Shown here: positions 10,718 to 22,379 of the stretch, piece after piece
How positions within the stretch are numbered: position 1 is the stretch's first letter
Layout: every line of letters begins with the position of its first letter
Origin: Myotis daubentonii
Lineage: Eukaryota > Chordata > Mammalia > Chiroptera > Vespertilionidae
Length of the DNA stretch: 64,000 nt
NCBI RefSeq assembly: GCF_963259705.1
Contig: NC_081844.1
Span: 42,969,341 to 43,033,340 of the forward strand
Reading direction: 5' to 3'
Notes under the pieces: generated by a model
The model's database searches: none
Told to the model about the DNA's origin: nothing
The model's input: only the letters and a program-made list of their open reading frames with translations
Program-made: the position numbers and the translations under genes

Positions 10718-12393
10718 GCATGGTTAGGGCTCACAGCCTACTTGGCTTTGTCCCCTGAATGTCAAATTACTTGCAGTAAATGTTGGACAGCTTTCTAGGA
10801 GCACGGCCTGCATGAAGGAGGTAGACAAGGCAAGCCTGCCGGCAGCTTCAGACTAGAAGTTTGATGCTTGATTCAAAACTCCATTTTCATCTCATTTTGT
10901 ATTTGGGATTGGTATAATTAAAGATGCTAGTTGTCCTTTTAGGTTATGTGTATTTATTTGATTTAATAGTTAGGCATGAAAAGTATTTATTTACTAAATC
11001 ATTAGAAAAGTAACATTTGACTCGATAGCAATGTTTCAAGTGTTACTATAAAGCTAACATAAAAGAGATTGCACATATAACATCTTTTTTTTTTTTTTTA
11101 GGAACTTTTGTGTTTGTCTTACTAAAAAGAGGTATAGCTTTATAGTGTAAAATTTATTTTTCACCCCCCCACCCCCACCCAGTGATAACTATTTCCTTTC
11201 TGTCTGAAGACTTTCTTTAGGGATAAAGTAAAAGTGAGAGGGCACGGGAGGGCATGATGGGTTTCAGTGGGTAACAATAGGATGAATGGAATTCCTACAG
11301 AAGATAAAGTGGGTGGAAGGGCAAAGGTCATTTAAACTCTGGACAGAAACTGCTAATACTTGGAGTCTTGGAGTCAGCCAGGAGGGGCATAGATGAAGGA
11401 GGTTAGTGAAGGAATGTGATTTCCTTTTAGAAAAACAAAACAAAACACACATACACACCAAAGCCAGAGGCCTTACATAAGCAAGTCTGAGTTAAATCTT
11501 TACATTTCTAAATAAAGTTCTTTTACTTGAGTATGTTTCATTTTATCTGCTCTGCACCGCAGACATGAAAACTTGCCAAATCAGACTGGAGGCTCGACTC
11601 ACCCGGTTTTGTTTGGGTTTTCCCCAGGCCTGCTCCTCAGTGAGGTACAGGAGGACACCCCCATGGTGTCGTCATTAGCCCTGTGATCGGAGTCCAGCCC
11701 GGCTGGCAGGGTTGTTCCTTTGGCAAGTGGCACCTGTATAAACAAACGCGTCTCCTCTTGTCCCCTGTTGTGTCTTGGTGGTTTGTGACCCACCAAGCAG
11801 TGAAGGAAAGGGGAGCTTTCTGAACAGTGTCCTCCACAGAGGTAGATCAGCTGCAACAGGCCCGGCCATCACAGTCCACTGTGGAGTTTATCTTCCCAGC
11901 GGAGCTCACAGCGGCGAGAGCTTAGCCCACCGTGGAGCTGACCACAAAGAGCTAGAGCTCTGAGCTCCTCAAGTTCTTCCCCGGTTCCTGTCGATTCAGA
12001 GGCCGGTCTAGTCCTGCAAGGTGTTAGTGCATTGTGGTGACTCGTTTTAAAATGGGGGGATTTTGCTTTAGCAGATGGTAGACTAGCCAGAAGTTAGCAG
12101 ACCTCATTTCATTTTAGATGACTGCCCCATTCATGTTGTAAAAGGACATTGGTAAAAGGACAGCACGGAGCGTAACTTTCTTACCTCTCCCATGGCTCGG
12201 TGTGTCTTTTGCTGCATTCCCTATAAAGGTGGGACCTCTGAGGCCCCGGGGGTATCCTGAGAGCCTGGGGCAGGGATTCTCAGTATAACTGACCTTTATA
12301 GCACTTTCACAGAGCACGGCACATGGCAAGCGCTTGACCCGAATGTTTCTTGACTTCATTTACTTAATATTATTGAATCCTATGAGCAGTTTT

Positions 12394-12410
12394 GTGTGTG
12401 TGTGTGTGTT
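12394..12410. repeat. Short (TG)n
   Basis: About eight TG units. Confidence 0.85.
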
Positions 12411-12785
12411 TTAATGTTAGACTCTGACGCAGTGTTGGCAGACCCCTGGGAGTTAAATTAGTATAAGGGGTCATGAATCCAGTGGAACTTAAAGCATCCC
12501 GTGTAACTGGAGTCAGGTATGGCACTCGAAGGCATCATTTTCAGGGATTTGGAAGTGCTGTGTCATTTGTAGCAGTAAATATTTCATAGGTTTTGTCATA
12601 TTTTCTCTGTATTCTCTTGTAGTGTTCTGACATTCAGAAGTCCTCATCAGAACTACTGTTCTAAATTCCTTGAAATTATTGATCTTGAGAGAGACGTTAG
12701 GTGTCTCTCAGATTGCTTGATGCTTTTGCTGCAATTCCATCATTATTTATTCCACTTAAAAATACGTATGAAAAAGATGTATTTC

Positions 12786-13003
12786 GCTCTAGCTGGGTTG
12801 GCTCAGTGGATAGAGCTTCGGCCCATGGGCTGAAAGGTCCCGGGTTCGATTCCTGTTGAGGGCAAGTATCTCGGCTCCATCCCGGGCCCTGGTTGGAAGG
12901 CAACCAATTCTCACATTGATGTTTCTCTCTCTCTGTCTCACCCCCTCCCTTTCATCCTCTCTAAAAATCAGTGGAAAAATAACCTTGAGTATCAGGATTT
13001 TTT
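12786..13003 (+). mobile_element. Ves SINE
   Basis: Head GGTTGGCTCAGTGGATAGAG, B-box GGTTCGATTCC, tail ending in a T/A-rich stretch. Flanks AAAAAGATGTATT (from 12771) and AAAAAGTATGTATT (from 13004) form an imperfect TSD. Confidence 0.88.
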
Positions 13004-13016
13004 TAAAAAGTATGTA

Positions 13017-14575
13017 TTGTTCCTGTGTTGACAGTGAGGGGAAAACCAACTGCACAAGGCCGGGAATTCTCAGCATAGCTAAACTATAAATGCCTCCCGT
13101 GAGTGGGGATTGCTTTTTCAGAGGCCTTTTAGCTAAAGGGGATTTGAGACGCTCTGGGGATATGGTTTGCTTGTTTTCTCAAGTCAGGATTTGGGGTTTT
13201 CCTGTGCGTATGTGTTGTTAAGAAATTCTTTCGATATTCCTGGCTTCCTTTCCTTACCTCGAGTCAGACGAATTCCACGCAGCGTCAGTGTGCTGTGTTG
13301 GCAAATTTCAAGGAAGGGCAAGATAGAAATTTATTAGTCCACTTAAGGATGTCATCGGGCTCCTCTCAGAGTTACTAGCCATGTGACTATGTGAAAAAAT
13401 ACGCTGGAAGGTTTTTCTGACAGGAGAGTATTTGTCAACACTTTAATGAGGTCAGATGGCTTAAAAATAACCCCAGGAGAGTGGGCTCAGTGCTGCTCTG
13501 TGCCCCTCGGGTTAGAGCAGTATATTTGACCTGCTTGGAAATTGGCCTGCATTTTTCAGGTGATCTGACCTTATTTGTACAAAAATCACAGTTACTCATA
13601 TAAAAGAGAGAGCGCTGGGGAGAGTTTGCCATGCTTATTACTGCCTTATCAGTGAGATTGCAGAAATATAAATTAGTTTCTGTGATGGAAATCTGACAAG
13701 TCATTTCTGTTCCTCCGAAGTCATACATGTGGTATTAATTTCGACCTCATTCATAGGTCCTCGGATACCCTAACACACAAGAAGTGTGTGTAAAATAGCT
13801 AGACGTATTGGCATTAACTTTCTTGCAGCTCTTGCCAACAAAGAAACACTATGTACTAAATTTGAATCTGGTTTCAAAACAAATGTCAAGATTTTAAAAC
13901 ACTGGGTTTACTGGAAATGTAAATAGCGCATTTAATGAAGCTATTTCTCTTGACTCGCTTGTTAGTCTGTCAGCACATCAGGTAACTCCGCGTCGCTGGT
14001 GAATTTCCATTTTAATATGTGACTCCCATCGTTCTTTCATTCACGGATGACTGACTGACACAGAGAAAGGAGCTTCTGCCCTCTTATAAGGTCTTCTAAT
14101 CAACAAATCAACTTCTCAATGTTATAAATTGCTTCAAATTCCAGAAACAAGATAAATAGGAGCCCAGACTCCTCAAAGGCGAGAAGTTGATGGTATCTAT
14201 GGTCTTTTTTTGTGTGTAAATTGGGTACATACTAAATACCCAGCTTCATACTGTAATTGTTTTTAGTGTATGTGGAACATTAAAATTGGTTTACTTTGGC
14301 ACATTTTTATGTTTGAGGGCTGTTGGAGGAAAAGAGATAGCATATTATTTTATCATAAAACTGCGCTATTTTGATTGGAAGACGATGAACCTTTCGGAAT
14401 AGGGTACTTTTTTGGTCCATTTTATTGTTAAATTTAATTTTTCCCATCACCAATTATCTCCTAGGAGTAGGATAATTGTGCTGGAAGCTTTGTTGCATTC
14501 GTTTGGTTAAAAGAAGAGGTATACCTCAAAATGCGTCAATGGGGGGGGAAAAAGGAAACATATGTACTTGTAATA
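13017..14575. other. Unassigned intronic sequence
   Basis: No repeat recognised over 1.5 kb. The 97-codon minus frame at 13435-13728 has no recognisable domain. Confidence 0.55.
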
Positions 14576-14583
14576 CCTTAAAC

Positions 14584-14793
14584 CAGTGGTTCTCAACCTG
14601 TGGGTCGCGACCCCTTTGGCGGTCGAACGACCCTTTCACAGGGGTCGCCTAAGACCGTCCTGCATATCAGATATTTACATTACGATTCATAACAGTAGCA
14701 ACATTACAGTTATGAAGTAGCAACGAAAATAATTTTATAAGTTGGGTCACAACATGAACTGTATTTAAAGGGCCAGAAGGTTGAGAACCACTG
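14584..14793 (+). mobile_element. SPIN-type non-autonomous hAT
   Basis: A 210-bp element starting CAGTGGTTCTCAACC and ending GGTTGAGAACCACTG, so the terminal inverted repeats match well. A perfect 8-bp TSD (CCTTAAAC) lies at 14576-14583 and 14794-14801. The interior matches the SPIN family of short hAT elements that spread horizontally among tetrapods, as recalled; no transposase is encoded. Confidence 0.9.
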
Positions 14794-15042
14794 CCTTAAA
14801 CAATAAATAAATTAAAAAAAGAAAAAGAAATGGAAAGAAACTACAATACTGTAGACCTTTAGGAAAAGGGGCGGGGAATAGTATTACCGTCTTTAGAAGC
14901 GCCTTTCTTATTTTATCACATTCAATGTGGGATTTGTTTTGGCTTCCTTTATCTCATTTAGTAGTCTACTGTAAAGTTTTGCTTATCCCCGAGTTTCTTT
15001 CTCCTCTGGGTGTAAGTTAGGGAAGAGTAAACTAGAATGAGG

Positions 15043-15043
<1 letters not shown>

Positions 15044-15084
<41 letters not shown>
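15044..15084. repeat. (GA)n microsatellite
   Basis: About 20 GA units without interruption. Confidence 0.95.
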
Positions 15085-15089
<5 letters not shown>

Positions 15090-15099
15090 GGTCATTTTT

Positions 15100-15240
15100 G
15101 AACCTTTCTGTGTACTAGGATTATGCCAGGCACTTTCTGCACAGCAGTCTTGGGGGATGAAAACAGTTTTAATTCCTGTTTTGCCAAAAGCAACTGCTCA
15201 AAGCTAGTTAGTAGTGCAGCCAGACTTTAAACTCTGCCTG
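15100..15240 (-). mobile_element. MIR remnant, antisense
   Basis: TTATGCCAGGCACTTTCTGC, CAAAGCTAGTTAGTAGTGCA and GCCAGACTTTAAACTC fit an antisense MIR. Confidence 0.5.
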
Positions 15241-15864
15241 TTAGTGTTCTTTCTTCTGTAATGTGCTCCTAAATAAATGTTTTCATAGACTCTCAGGCTG
15301 CTGGTACCTCCTCGGGAGTCTGGAAGAGAATTCAGAAGAGCTATCTCTTGACTAGAATAAGGCAGAAAATAAAATGAGGATTGTTCAATCCTTCATCCAA
15401 CAAATATATGCCAGATACTATTGTGGGTGTACCTTCAACCAAAGTGGCAAAACAGCTTACATTCCTTTATATCATTTAGCTATGATTTATACATTTATAG
15501 GAGATAATTCCTATATCTGGTAGGGATTGGGGAACAATTAGAGACCCACCCCCGGTTATCTTCATTTTGAGAGAACTACAAACAGTAATGTGTTTTGAGT
15601 TGTTAGTTAATATTCTGGGATGCACTTTTAGCAACTGTTAATATGTGGCATAATTGCAAAGTACTAAATAACAGCAAGTCTTTAGGTGTGTTCTGTGGGG
15701 TTTGGTCAAGCAATTTTCAAAAATGCTTTTGAAGGACAAATAAACATGTTTCTTTATTGCAAACCTTCTTAGAGCCCGTAAGTGGTAAGGTGCACTGTTA
15801 GTCTTGTGCATTGTTTCCCAAGCTTATGTGGGCCTGGGCCTTTTTATCTAAGAACAGCCTAGAC

Positions 15865-16077
15865 CAGGGGTGGGCAAACTTTTTGACTCAAGGGCCACAA
15901 TGGGTTCTTAAACTGGACCGGAGGGCCGGAACAAAAGCATGGATGGAGTGTTTGTGTGAACTAATATAAATTCAAAGTAAACATCATTACATAAAAGGGT
16001 ACGGTCTTTTTTTTTTTTAGTTTTATTCATTTCAAACGGCCGGATTCGGCCCGCGGGCCGTAGTTTGCCCACGGCTG
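15865..16077 (+). mobile_element. Short non-autonomous hAT (CAGGGGTGGGCAAAC type)
   Basis: Starts CAGGGGTGGGCAAAC and ends GTTTGCCCACGGCTG, giving 12 or more bases of inverted repeat. Flanks GCCTAGAC (15857-15864) and GTCTAGCC (16078-16085) agree at 6 of 8 bases, consistent with an aged 8-bp TSD. The 3' part contains a palindromic GGCCCGCGGGCC and an internal T run. Confidence 0.8.
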
Positions 16078-16085
16078 GTCTAGCC

Positions 16086-16164
16086 CGAGCATGTCAACTC
16101 TCTGCCCGCAGGCCGCATGCCTCGTTTATTTGGCCCATCTGAGCCTTTGAGTTTGACATGCGTG
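16086..16164. mobile_element. 79-bp miniature hAT abutting the preceding hAT
   Basis: The ends GCATGTCAACTC and GAGTTTGACATGC form an inverted repeat. The 8-bp sequences on each side are GTCTAGCC (16078-16085, also the right flank of the neighbouring hAT) and GTCTGTCC (16165-16172), 6 of 8 identical. The outermost bases (CGAG...CGTG) differ from the canonical CAG...CTG, so the exact borders are less certain. Confidence 0.6.
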
Positions 16165-16924
16165 GTCTGTCCCAAACAGTGTTCAGGAGCACTTACATTA
16201 CCATCAGATACAGAAAGCCGTGTCTTCCTCCTTCACTCCCCCCACCCCTTTTCTGCTTAGAAAGCACACAGTCACCTTTCAAAGTTTCTTTCATTGAAGA
16301 GCAACCACCTCAGCATTTCCAATGGCAAGTTCATTGTTTTACTTTTGAGGTGCAAAAAAGATCAAATATCTGATGACAGTAATGTATCTAAGGAACTCCA
16401 GGGGGTTAGCCTTTCTTTCATTTTGTCCTAAACTGTTTCTCTGCTTGTCATGAAGTTGCTAGGGTAAATTATTATGTTATGTCTTTAGAAATAGGCACTT
16501 CTATAGGCCTGCAATGGTCTGATCCTCGGGTTTCTGAAGATAGGTATTTACTGCCATTGTGTTTTCAGAGGTTCAGACAATGGCCACTATGCTTTAAACC
16601 CAAATAATAATTACAGGCTGGCTACAAGCCGAAGACTTTTATTTTAAATGACCCTTTAAAAAGAACCACATCCCTTCCTTCAGATGAGATGGTAAATTGA
16701 AACAGTACAGCGCACCCCGGGCTCCATTCCCCATCCACACAGAGACTCACTGTTTGAGGTTGTTAAATGCGTGCTCTATTCGCCTGGAAGTGTGGGCACA
16801 GGGAAAATACAGAAAATACAGGTTGATCTCATACCAGGAACCAGCCTCCTACGGAGGGAGGTAGGCATTAAACTGAAGAAGCCGGGGGAAGAAACAGTTT
16901 TTGTTAGAGCCCCAGTGCAAACAC

Positions 16925-16996
16925 TGTTCTTTAGCTCCCAGCACCCAGACTTCTGGCACAAAGCAGGCACTCAATAAATATTTGCTGAATGACTAA
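16925..16996 (+). mobile_element. L2 3' end
   Basis: CTGGCACAAAGCAGGCACTC then AATAAATATTTGCTGAATGA matches the L2 3' terminus. Confidence 0.65.
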
Positions 16997-17074
16997 AAAC
17001 AATCGCTTCCTCTTTAATTCCATATCCCGAGGTCAGAGGTAACTGTACATTCTGGGGAACTCAAGGTGGTTTCT

Positions 17075-17290
17075 TCAGTTGACATTTGCCAGGTGCTGTG
17101 CTAAATGTCTTACATATCCTGTCTCGTTTAATTATCACGACCAAATGAAGCACTTTTGCATTTACGGGTGGGAAAACTGAAGCTTGAGAATGTTAGATAC
17201 TGTGCCCTAACGCATGTCTCCTACCTACTGGAGCCTGGATGTGAATCCAAGTAGACCGACCCTGCTGGCGTTTGCAGTTTTAACCAGGAT
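17075..17290 (-). mobile_element. MIR, antisense
   Basis: GCCAGGTGCTGTGCTAAATG, CTCGTTTAATTATCACGACC, GGGTGGGAAAACTGAAGC and GGATGTGAATCCAAG follow the antisense MIR order through to the tRNA-like head. Confidence 0.6.
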
Positions 17291-18299
17291 CCTGTGCTGC
17301 TGGGTTTCTCGACGCGCCTCTGAGTCATGATAGATGGGGTTTCAGTTTCAGGCCTTGTCCCCAGAACTTTTAATAGTAAACCTTTTATTTACGTTGGAGA
17401 GAAGAAAACCAGCGTGTGATTGTGACTGGGAAATCGGAGCTGCGGGGGAAGTCAGTCATGTTTTCTCTGTGACATCACAGGAAGTTGCCATGGAAATGAA
17501 TATGGTGTTATGAATACAGAATTATAACCTTGAGTGGGAAAGAAGCTGCCCAAGGAGACAGAACACGGAGGGGCGGTGAAGTCGTTGTTGTGAAGGCGCC
17601 TTTTAGATTTCCGATGAACACGCTTAGCAAAACGAGGCCTACATGCCCTAGTCTCTCTCCCCATTCCCAAACATCAGTGTTAAATCAGTCCGTTAACTCT
17701 CCCTGGTTCTGTGACTACATTCAAAACTTGTTGAAAGTAAAATAATTCCCATGTGTGCTTTTCAGTTTAGCAAATATGGTTTCTCTTTTCAGAGCCTCCC
17801 CACCCAGGCCCCCTCTAATCCCTTCTTCCAGATATTCCCAGTGGAGATAAACTGTTTTCTGGTGTTTGCATCAACAATTTCCCTGTAGAGTAAGTTAGCA
17901 CTGGTATTTGTTAATTGTTCAAGCCAATTCTGGCAGTTGGATGGAGGATGTGTAGTAAGAAAGTGTTATTTTTCCAACAGACACATTTAATTCCAAATTC
18001 CATCTTTCCTATTGCTGTTTAGTAAATGCAATAAAAAAACTGCTTATTTAAAAACCATTGGACATATATCTTAAACCTAGTCATGGGAGAAAATTTTTTG
18101 ATCTCCAGTAATTGGAAGTGGCACAATACTCTATCTAATTGTTAACCATCTAATTTCTTTATATTTACCTTGGGTCTGTCTGTCTCCAGGGCACACAGAA
18201 GGATTCTGCTACTTACTGCTGTCATTTCACAGGAACCTCATAGTACTTTTGGTCCCTTCGGCTCTAGAAACTTGTCAATTTACTCATTTTAGAAAGAAC

Positions 18300-19101
18300 A
18301 GTGAGTTCTTGAATGTCTCCCATTGCAAACAATTCAGTTCTCAACCAGGTTGTTCACGGGAAAACATTTCTAGGTTGTCTTACAAAACTTTGGTTCTCAA
18401 CCTGACAGCCCTTCCATGCCGATACCTCATCATGACAAAAAGCATCTCTCAGGCCACAAACAAAGGAGAGAATGTGCCAGTGTGAGTCAGTTTACAACTA
18501 AACATCCTATTGTTAACATCTCAGAAAATTGTGCTATGAATATTTTGGTGGGGTTTTTTTTGTTTGTTTTTTTTTTTGCTTTTGTTGCTGGGGAAATGGA
18601 CGATTAGCACAATTTTAAAACATAAAGAGCAAAATAAACAAAAAAACCATAAAGAGGCCATCAAGAATGCTGATGGAGCTAAGGATGCGCAAGTGCTCAC
18701 AAAACAACAATCACAGGCAATTGGAAGAGGTAGAAAAACTGTTGTTGATTTGGATAAACAGAAAGCAGTTAGCCAGTGGGTGATAAAGGAAAAAGTGAAG
18801 ATGCTGCATACTGACCTACTGAAAGACACCCCTGAATGAGTGCTGAAAGTGGTTCTTTTAGGGCTATTAGGAGGTGGTTCGATAAATTTAAGAAAGAAGC
18901 GTTTGCTTATAGATTAAACCATAGACCTGGCATATACTGTATATAAAAAAGGCTAAAGCAGGGAATTATTTGGGGGTCTGGAACGTATTAATTCACTTTA
19001 TATTATTTCTAGTGGGGAAAAATGATTTGGTTTTCAAACAAATCTCTTCTCAAACAGCCTTCTGGAATGAATTAAGTTTGAGAACCGAGGTTCCACTGTA
19101 C
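18300..19101 (+). pseudogene. Tigger (pogo/TcMar) transposon fossil with transposase remnant
   Basis: The right end, GAGAACCGAGGTTCCACTG at about 19081-19099, is the inverted repeat of a Tigger-type element and lies before TA. Inside, a frame through 18563-18838 contains KQKAVSQWVIKEKVKMLHTD-like sequence, and after a frameshift near 18835 the peptide continues as FRAIRRWFDKFKK. These resemble the CENP-B-type helix-turn-helix segment of pogo/Tigger transposases. Stops, the frameshift and loss of the catalytic domain make it non-functional. The left inverted repeat is not clear, so the start is approximate. Confidence 0.7.
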
Positions 19102-19289
19102 CACAATTACTCTGGGATTCAAAGTATTTTTCTCCCCCGTCTATTCTGATTTAAGTATTTTCCTAATCTGTGATTACAAAAAGAAGAGTGAATAGCAGTG
19201 GAACATTCCATTAAATAAAAGGGAATTTTAAAATGATAAAAGGAACACACAGAGAGTTGGTCACAGATGTGTGTGCCAGTGCTTGATAA

Positions 19290-20435
19290 TAGTAATATTT
19301 AGTAATAGTAATATTTAATACATACAAAAGACTAAGATCTATCTGTTATAGAATTTACGTACATATTGGTGAGCCCACCACCCTATTTAAGAGTAGAACA
19401 TTACCAATACCAGTGAGGTTACTTGAATGTTCTTTCATTGTTCTATTCCCCTAGCAATTTGTGTTTTAACATGCACTTGTCTTGTAAAAATAGAGCTGTG
19501 TAGTTTACTACATAAGTACAAATAGTTGTGAAGAAATGGAAACACATTTGCTGTAGCAATTTGTTTTTTCCCTTCAATAGTATGCTTCTTAGTCATCCAT
19601 ATTGTTGTGAGCTGTGGTTTATTCCTGTACTGATGTTTACATTTCCTTTCCAATCTCTACTTTCACTTATGGGTTATTTTGAAATGTTTTAAAAATTTCC
19701 CAACACATGGGGATTTTAAATTTATCTTTATATTATTAACTTTTAACTTAACATGCTTTGTGATTAGGGGACATGGTCTACATAATACCTATTCTTAGAA
19801 ATCCACTAAGTCCATTTGAAAATGTGCATGTGAAAAGAATGTATACGCTTTCATTATTTGGAATACTACATGTTTTTACTATATCAGACATGCTTTATGC
19901 TTTGCAGCCTCCTATTAAATAATGGGTTTATTAATTTTTCCTGTGTTTTTATTAAATTTTGCTCTATACATATTTGAGGCTACTTTAATAGATGTATTCA
20001 TATATAGAATTGTTATACCTTCCTATTAAATTAGATTTTTAAAAATCATTATGTGGATGCTCTCATCCTTTTCATTTTTTTTCTGTGAAGTTCATAAATG
20101 ATGTAAAGATTATTTTAAATAATCTTCATTTAGGTTAATATTTACCTGGTTTATTTTCTTAGGGTTTCAGCCTTTCATGTCTTTGTTTTATGTGTATCTC
20201 TTATAAATAGCATATTGCTAGATTTTATTATTGTTGTTGTAAAACACATTAAAACAATCTCTAAGGTTTAACTGATATTATTTTACATTTATTATGATTA
20301 ATGATATGTTCGATGTTGTACTATCATTTTATCTTATACTTTCCATTTGTCTCAGTTTTTTATTCTTCTCTTTTTCCTTTATTGTCCTTTTTTAATTGCT
20401 TGAATTTTATTTAGTTTCTTACTCTACTGCTTCAT
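19290..20435 (-). mobile_element. Old L1 ORF2 region, antisense (left part)
   Basis: Antisense ORF2-like sequence: AACATGCTTTGTGATTAGGG, ACATGGTCTACATAATACC, and GTGTATCTCTTATAAATAGC. AT-rich and strongly decayed. It probably continues after the MaLR-like LTR at 20440-21065. Confidence 0.6.
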
Positions 20436-20439
20436 GCCA

Positions 20440-21065
20440 CTGGTTTGGAAGCTGTGATGAAGACTCCTAGTTGAGCTCCCAAACTTATAGCCTCTTACTC
20501 TTGAGCACACAACTTAACTACATTTCCCATCCTCCCTTGCTGTTACACATTGCCATGTGGCTGAGGTTTAGCCAATGGAATTTGAAGAGACCTGATATGT
20601 GCTATTTTGGGGCCTAGGTTTTTTTTTTTTTAATATATTTTTTCTTGATTTTTTACAGAGAGGAAGGAAGAGAGATAGAGAGTTAGAAACATTGATCAGC
20701 TGCCTTCTGCACATCTCCCACTGGGGATGTGCCCGCAATCCAGGTACATGCCCTTGACCGGAATCGAATCTGGGACCTTTCAGTCCGCAGGCCGACACTC
20801 TACCCACTGAGCCAAACCAGTTTCGGCGAGGTTTTTAAGGAGTACCTGAACCTCATCCATATTCTCCTTCACCTTCTGCTTTCTGGATGCAGAAGGTGAC
20901 GAGACCCTAAGAATTGGTAGAGCCACAGATGGAAAGAACCTGAGTCTGAATCTCTGTGTGGAGGAAAACCGCTTGCCATTCAGACATTAGACTGTTCTGA
21001 AAAATATTACGTTAAGCCACTGAAATCTGGTGGTTTATTATACCAGCTAATGCTTTCCTAAATAA
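20440..21065 (+). mobile_element. Old MaLR-like LTR, split by a Ves SINE
   Basis: The right end has TTAAGCCACTGAAATCTGG followed by a TTATTATACCAGCTAATG stretch, typical of the 3' end of older MLT1-type LTRs. It interrupts an antisense L1 and is itself interrupted at 20624-20828. Confidence 0.55.
20624..20828 (-). mobile_element. Ves SINE nested in an MaLR LTR
   Basis: Antisense copy with head complement GAGCCAAACCAGTTTCGGC. Short TSD AGGTTTTT at 20616-20623 and 20829-20836. Confidence 0.88.
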
Positions 21066-21069
21066 TGGC

Positions 21070-21720
21070 AAAGTTATACATTGTTTTTATTCTTTTAGTG
21101 GTACCCACGAAATTGACCATGCATAACTAGCAGAGTCTAAAGTTAAACCTGATTTTAAACCTTTATAGAATAATACAGGATCTTGAAACACAACTCCAAA
21201 TTCTATCTTATTTTTTTTTAAAACCCTAGACATCATCACTGTTTTGATTTGCCTGCATTTTACTAATTTATTGCTTACCTTTCCTTCTGGCAACTCAGCC
21301 TTGCTTTTTAGAGTTAGTTTTCTTTCTTGAAGTATGTCCATTAGAAGCTCTCTAATGGGTAAAACTCTACTGGTAATGAGTCCTCTCAGTTTTTATCTGT
21401 CTGAATATCTATTTCTTTTTCTTTTGTCTTTTAAGCCTAGGTTTTAAGTCTAGATTGATGGCTATTTTCTTTAAGCACTTTGAAGCTATTTTCACTAACT
21501 TTTGGCCTCCATTGTTTCTGTTTTTGTTGGAATTTGTTTTCAGCCTAATTGTCATTTGTTTGTTACATATTCCATGTTTTTTTTTTCTCATTTAAAGTCT
21601 CACTTTTGTGTTTGAAGTTCTGCAGTTTCATTATAGTATGTCTTTGTGTGGTTTATTTTTATTTATCTTCTTTAGTATTCATTTTGCTTAATGTACTTAC
21701 TTGTACATTTATGAAGACTT
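21070..21720 (-). mobile_element. Old L1 ORF2 region, antisense (right part)
   Basis: T-rich sequence with TAAAGTCTCACTTTTGTG and TATAGTATGTCTTTGTGTGG resembles antisense L1 ORF2 of old L1M families. Likely the continuation of the copy at 19290. Confidence 0.5.
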
Positions 21721-22213
21721 ATGTAAATCAAGTGATCTAAAAAAGGTCAATCACTTGATTTATTTCCACAGAGCATTCATTTATTTTAATAACACGAATT
21801 TCTTTGTAAATAGTATACAAATCAGGATGCATGTGTTGGTACGTATACATTATATTAAACATGATATAAAAAAGCAGGAGCAAAAACAAAAATATATATT
21901 TTTGGACATTTGAAAAGGTGTATAATTGCAAAGACACATTTATATTGACCAGCCCTCTGAAAAAATTACAGCATATAAAGTGTTAAGAAACTGGTGATTT
22001 AATACTCTTTTTATATGTAGACTCTATGAAGTGCAGAAGCAGAACACTAATATTAATATAACCAGGGATGTAAAGAGTATTTACTTGCCCGTATTCTAAG
22101 AATAAGGCCTTTCATTTGTGATTTAAAGTGTTGAAAGCTACAGTATCTTGACAATCAATTTCTGATTATAGAAAGCAAACGAGAGGTAGAGACAGAGGAC
22201 CTTGTTGTGCACC

Positions 22214-22239
22214 TTTCCATAAGGTAATTTACCTTTTTC
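22214..22239 (+). repeat. 26-bp exact repeat, copy 1
   Basis: An exact 26-base match to 22678-22703, containing the near-palindrome AAGGTAATTTACCTT. It lies in unassigned sequence 464 bp upstream of the second copy. Confidence 0.9.
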
Positions 22240-22379
22240 TCTAGCCCCAAAATATTGCCAGAAAGGGTGGAAAATATTATTAGATGGAATAATTTTGGAC
22301 CAATTAGGTTTCTGAAGCACTATTATGAACATTTCCATGTTTCCCTTCAAAGGAAAACATTCTGATTTTGTATTTAGCA

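Larger units (their letters stand above)
9767..12770. other. Mostly unassigned intronic sequence
   Basis: Contains a purine-rich + strand segment (9985-10170), MIR/L2 remnants, C runs at 10687 and 11163, and a GC- and CpG-richer patch at 11590-12010. No gene recognised. Confidence 0.55.
14802..15856. other. Mostly unassigned intronic sequence
   Basis: Only a GA repeat and a weak MIR are seen. Confidence 0.55.
16173..18299. other. Mostly unassigned intronic sequence
   Basis: An L2 end and an antisense MIR (17075-17290) are embedded. Otherwise nothing recognised. Confidence 0.55.

Noticed and set aside
18564..18839. Apparent 91-codon gene
   Set aside because: Its conserved part is a Tigger transposase remnant that runs on in another frame after a frameshift, and the N-terminal part comes from a T-rich tract.
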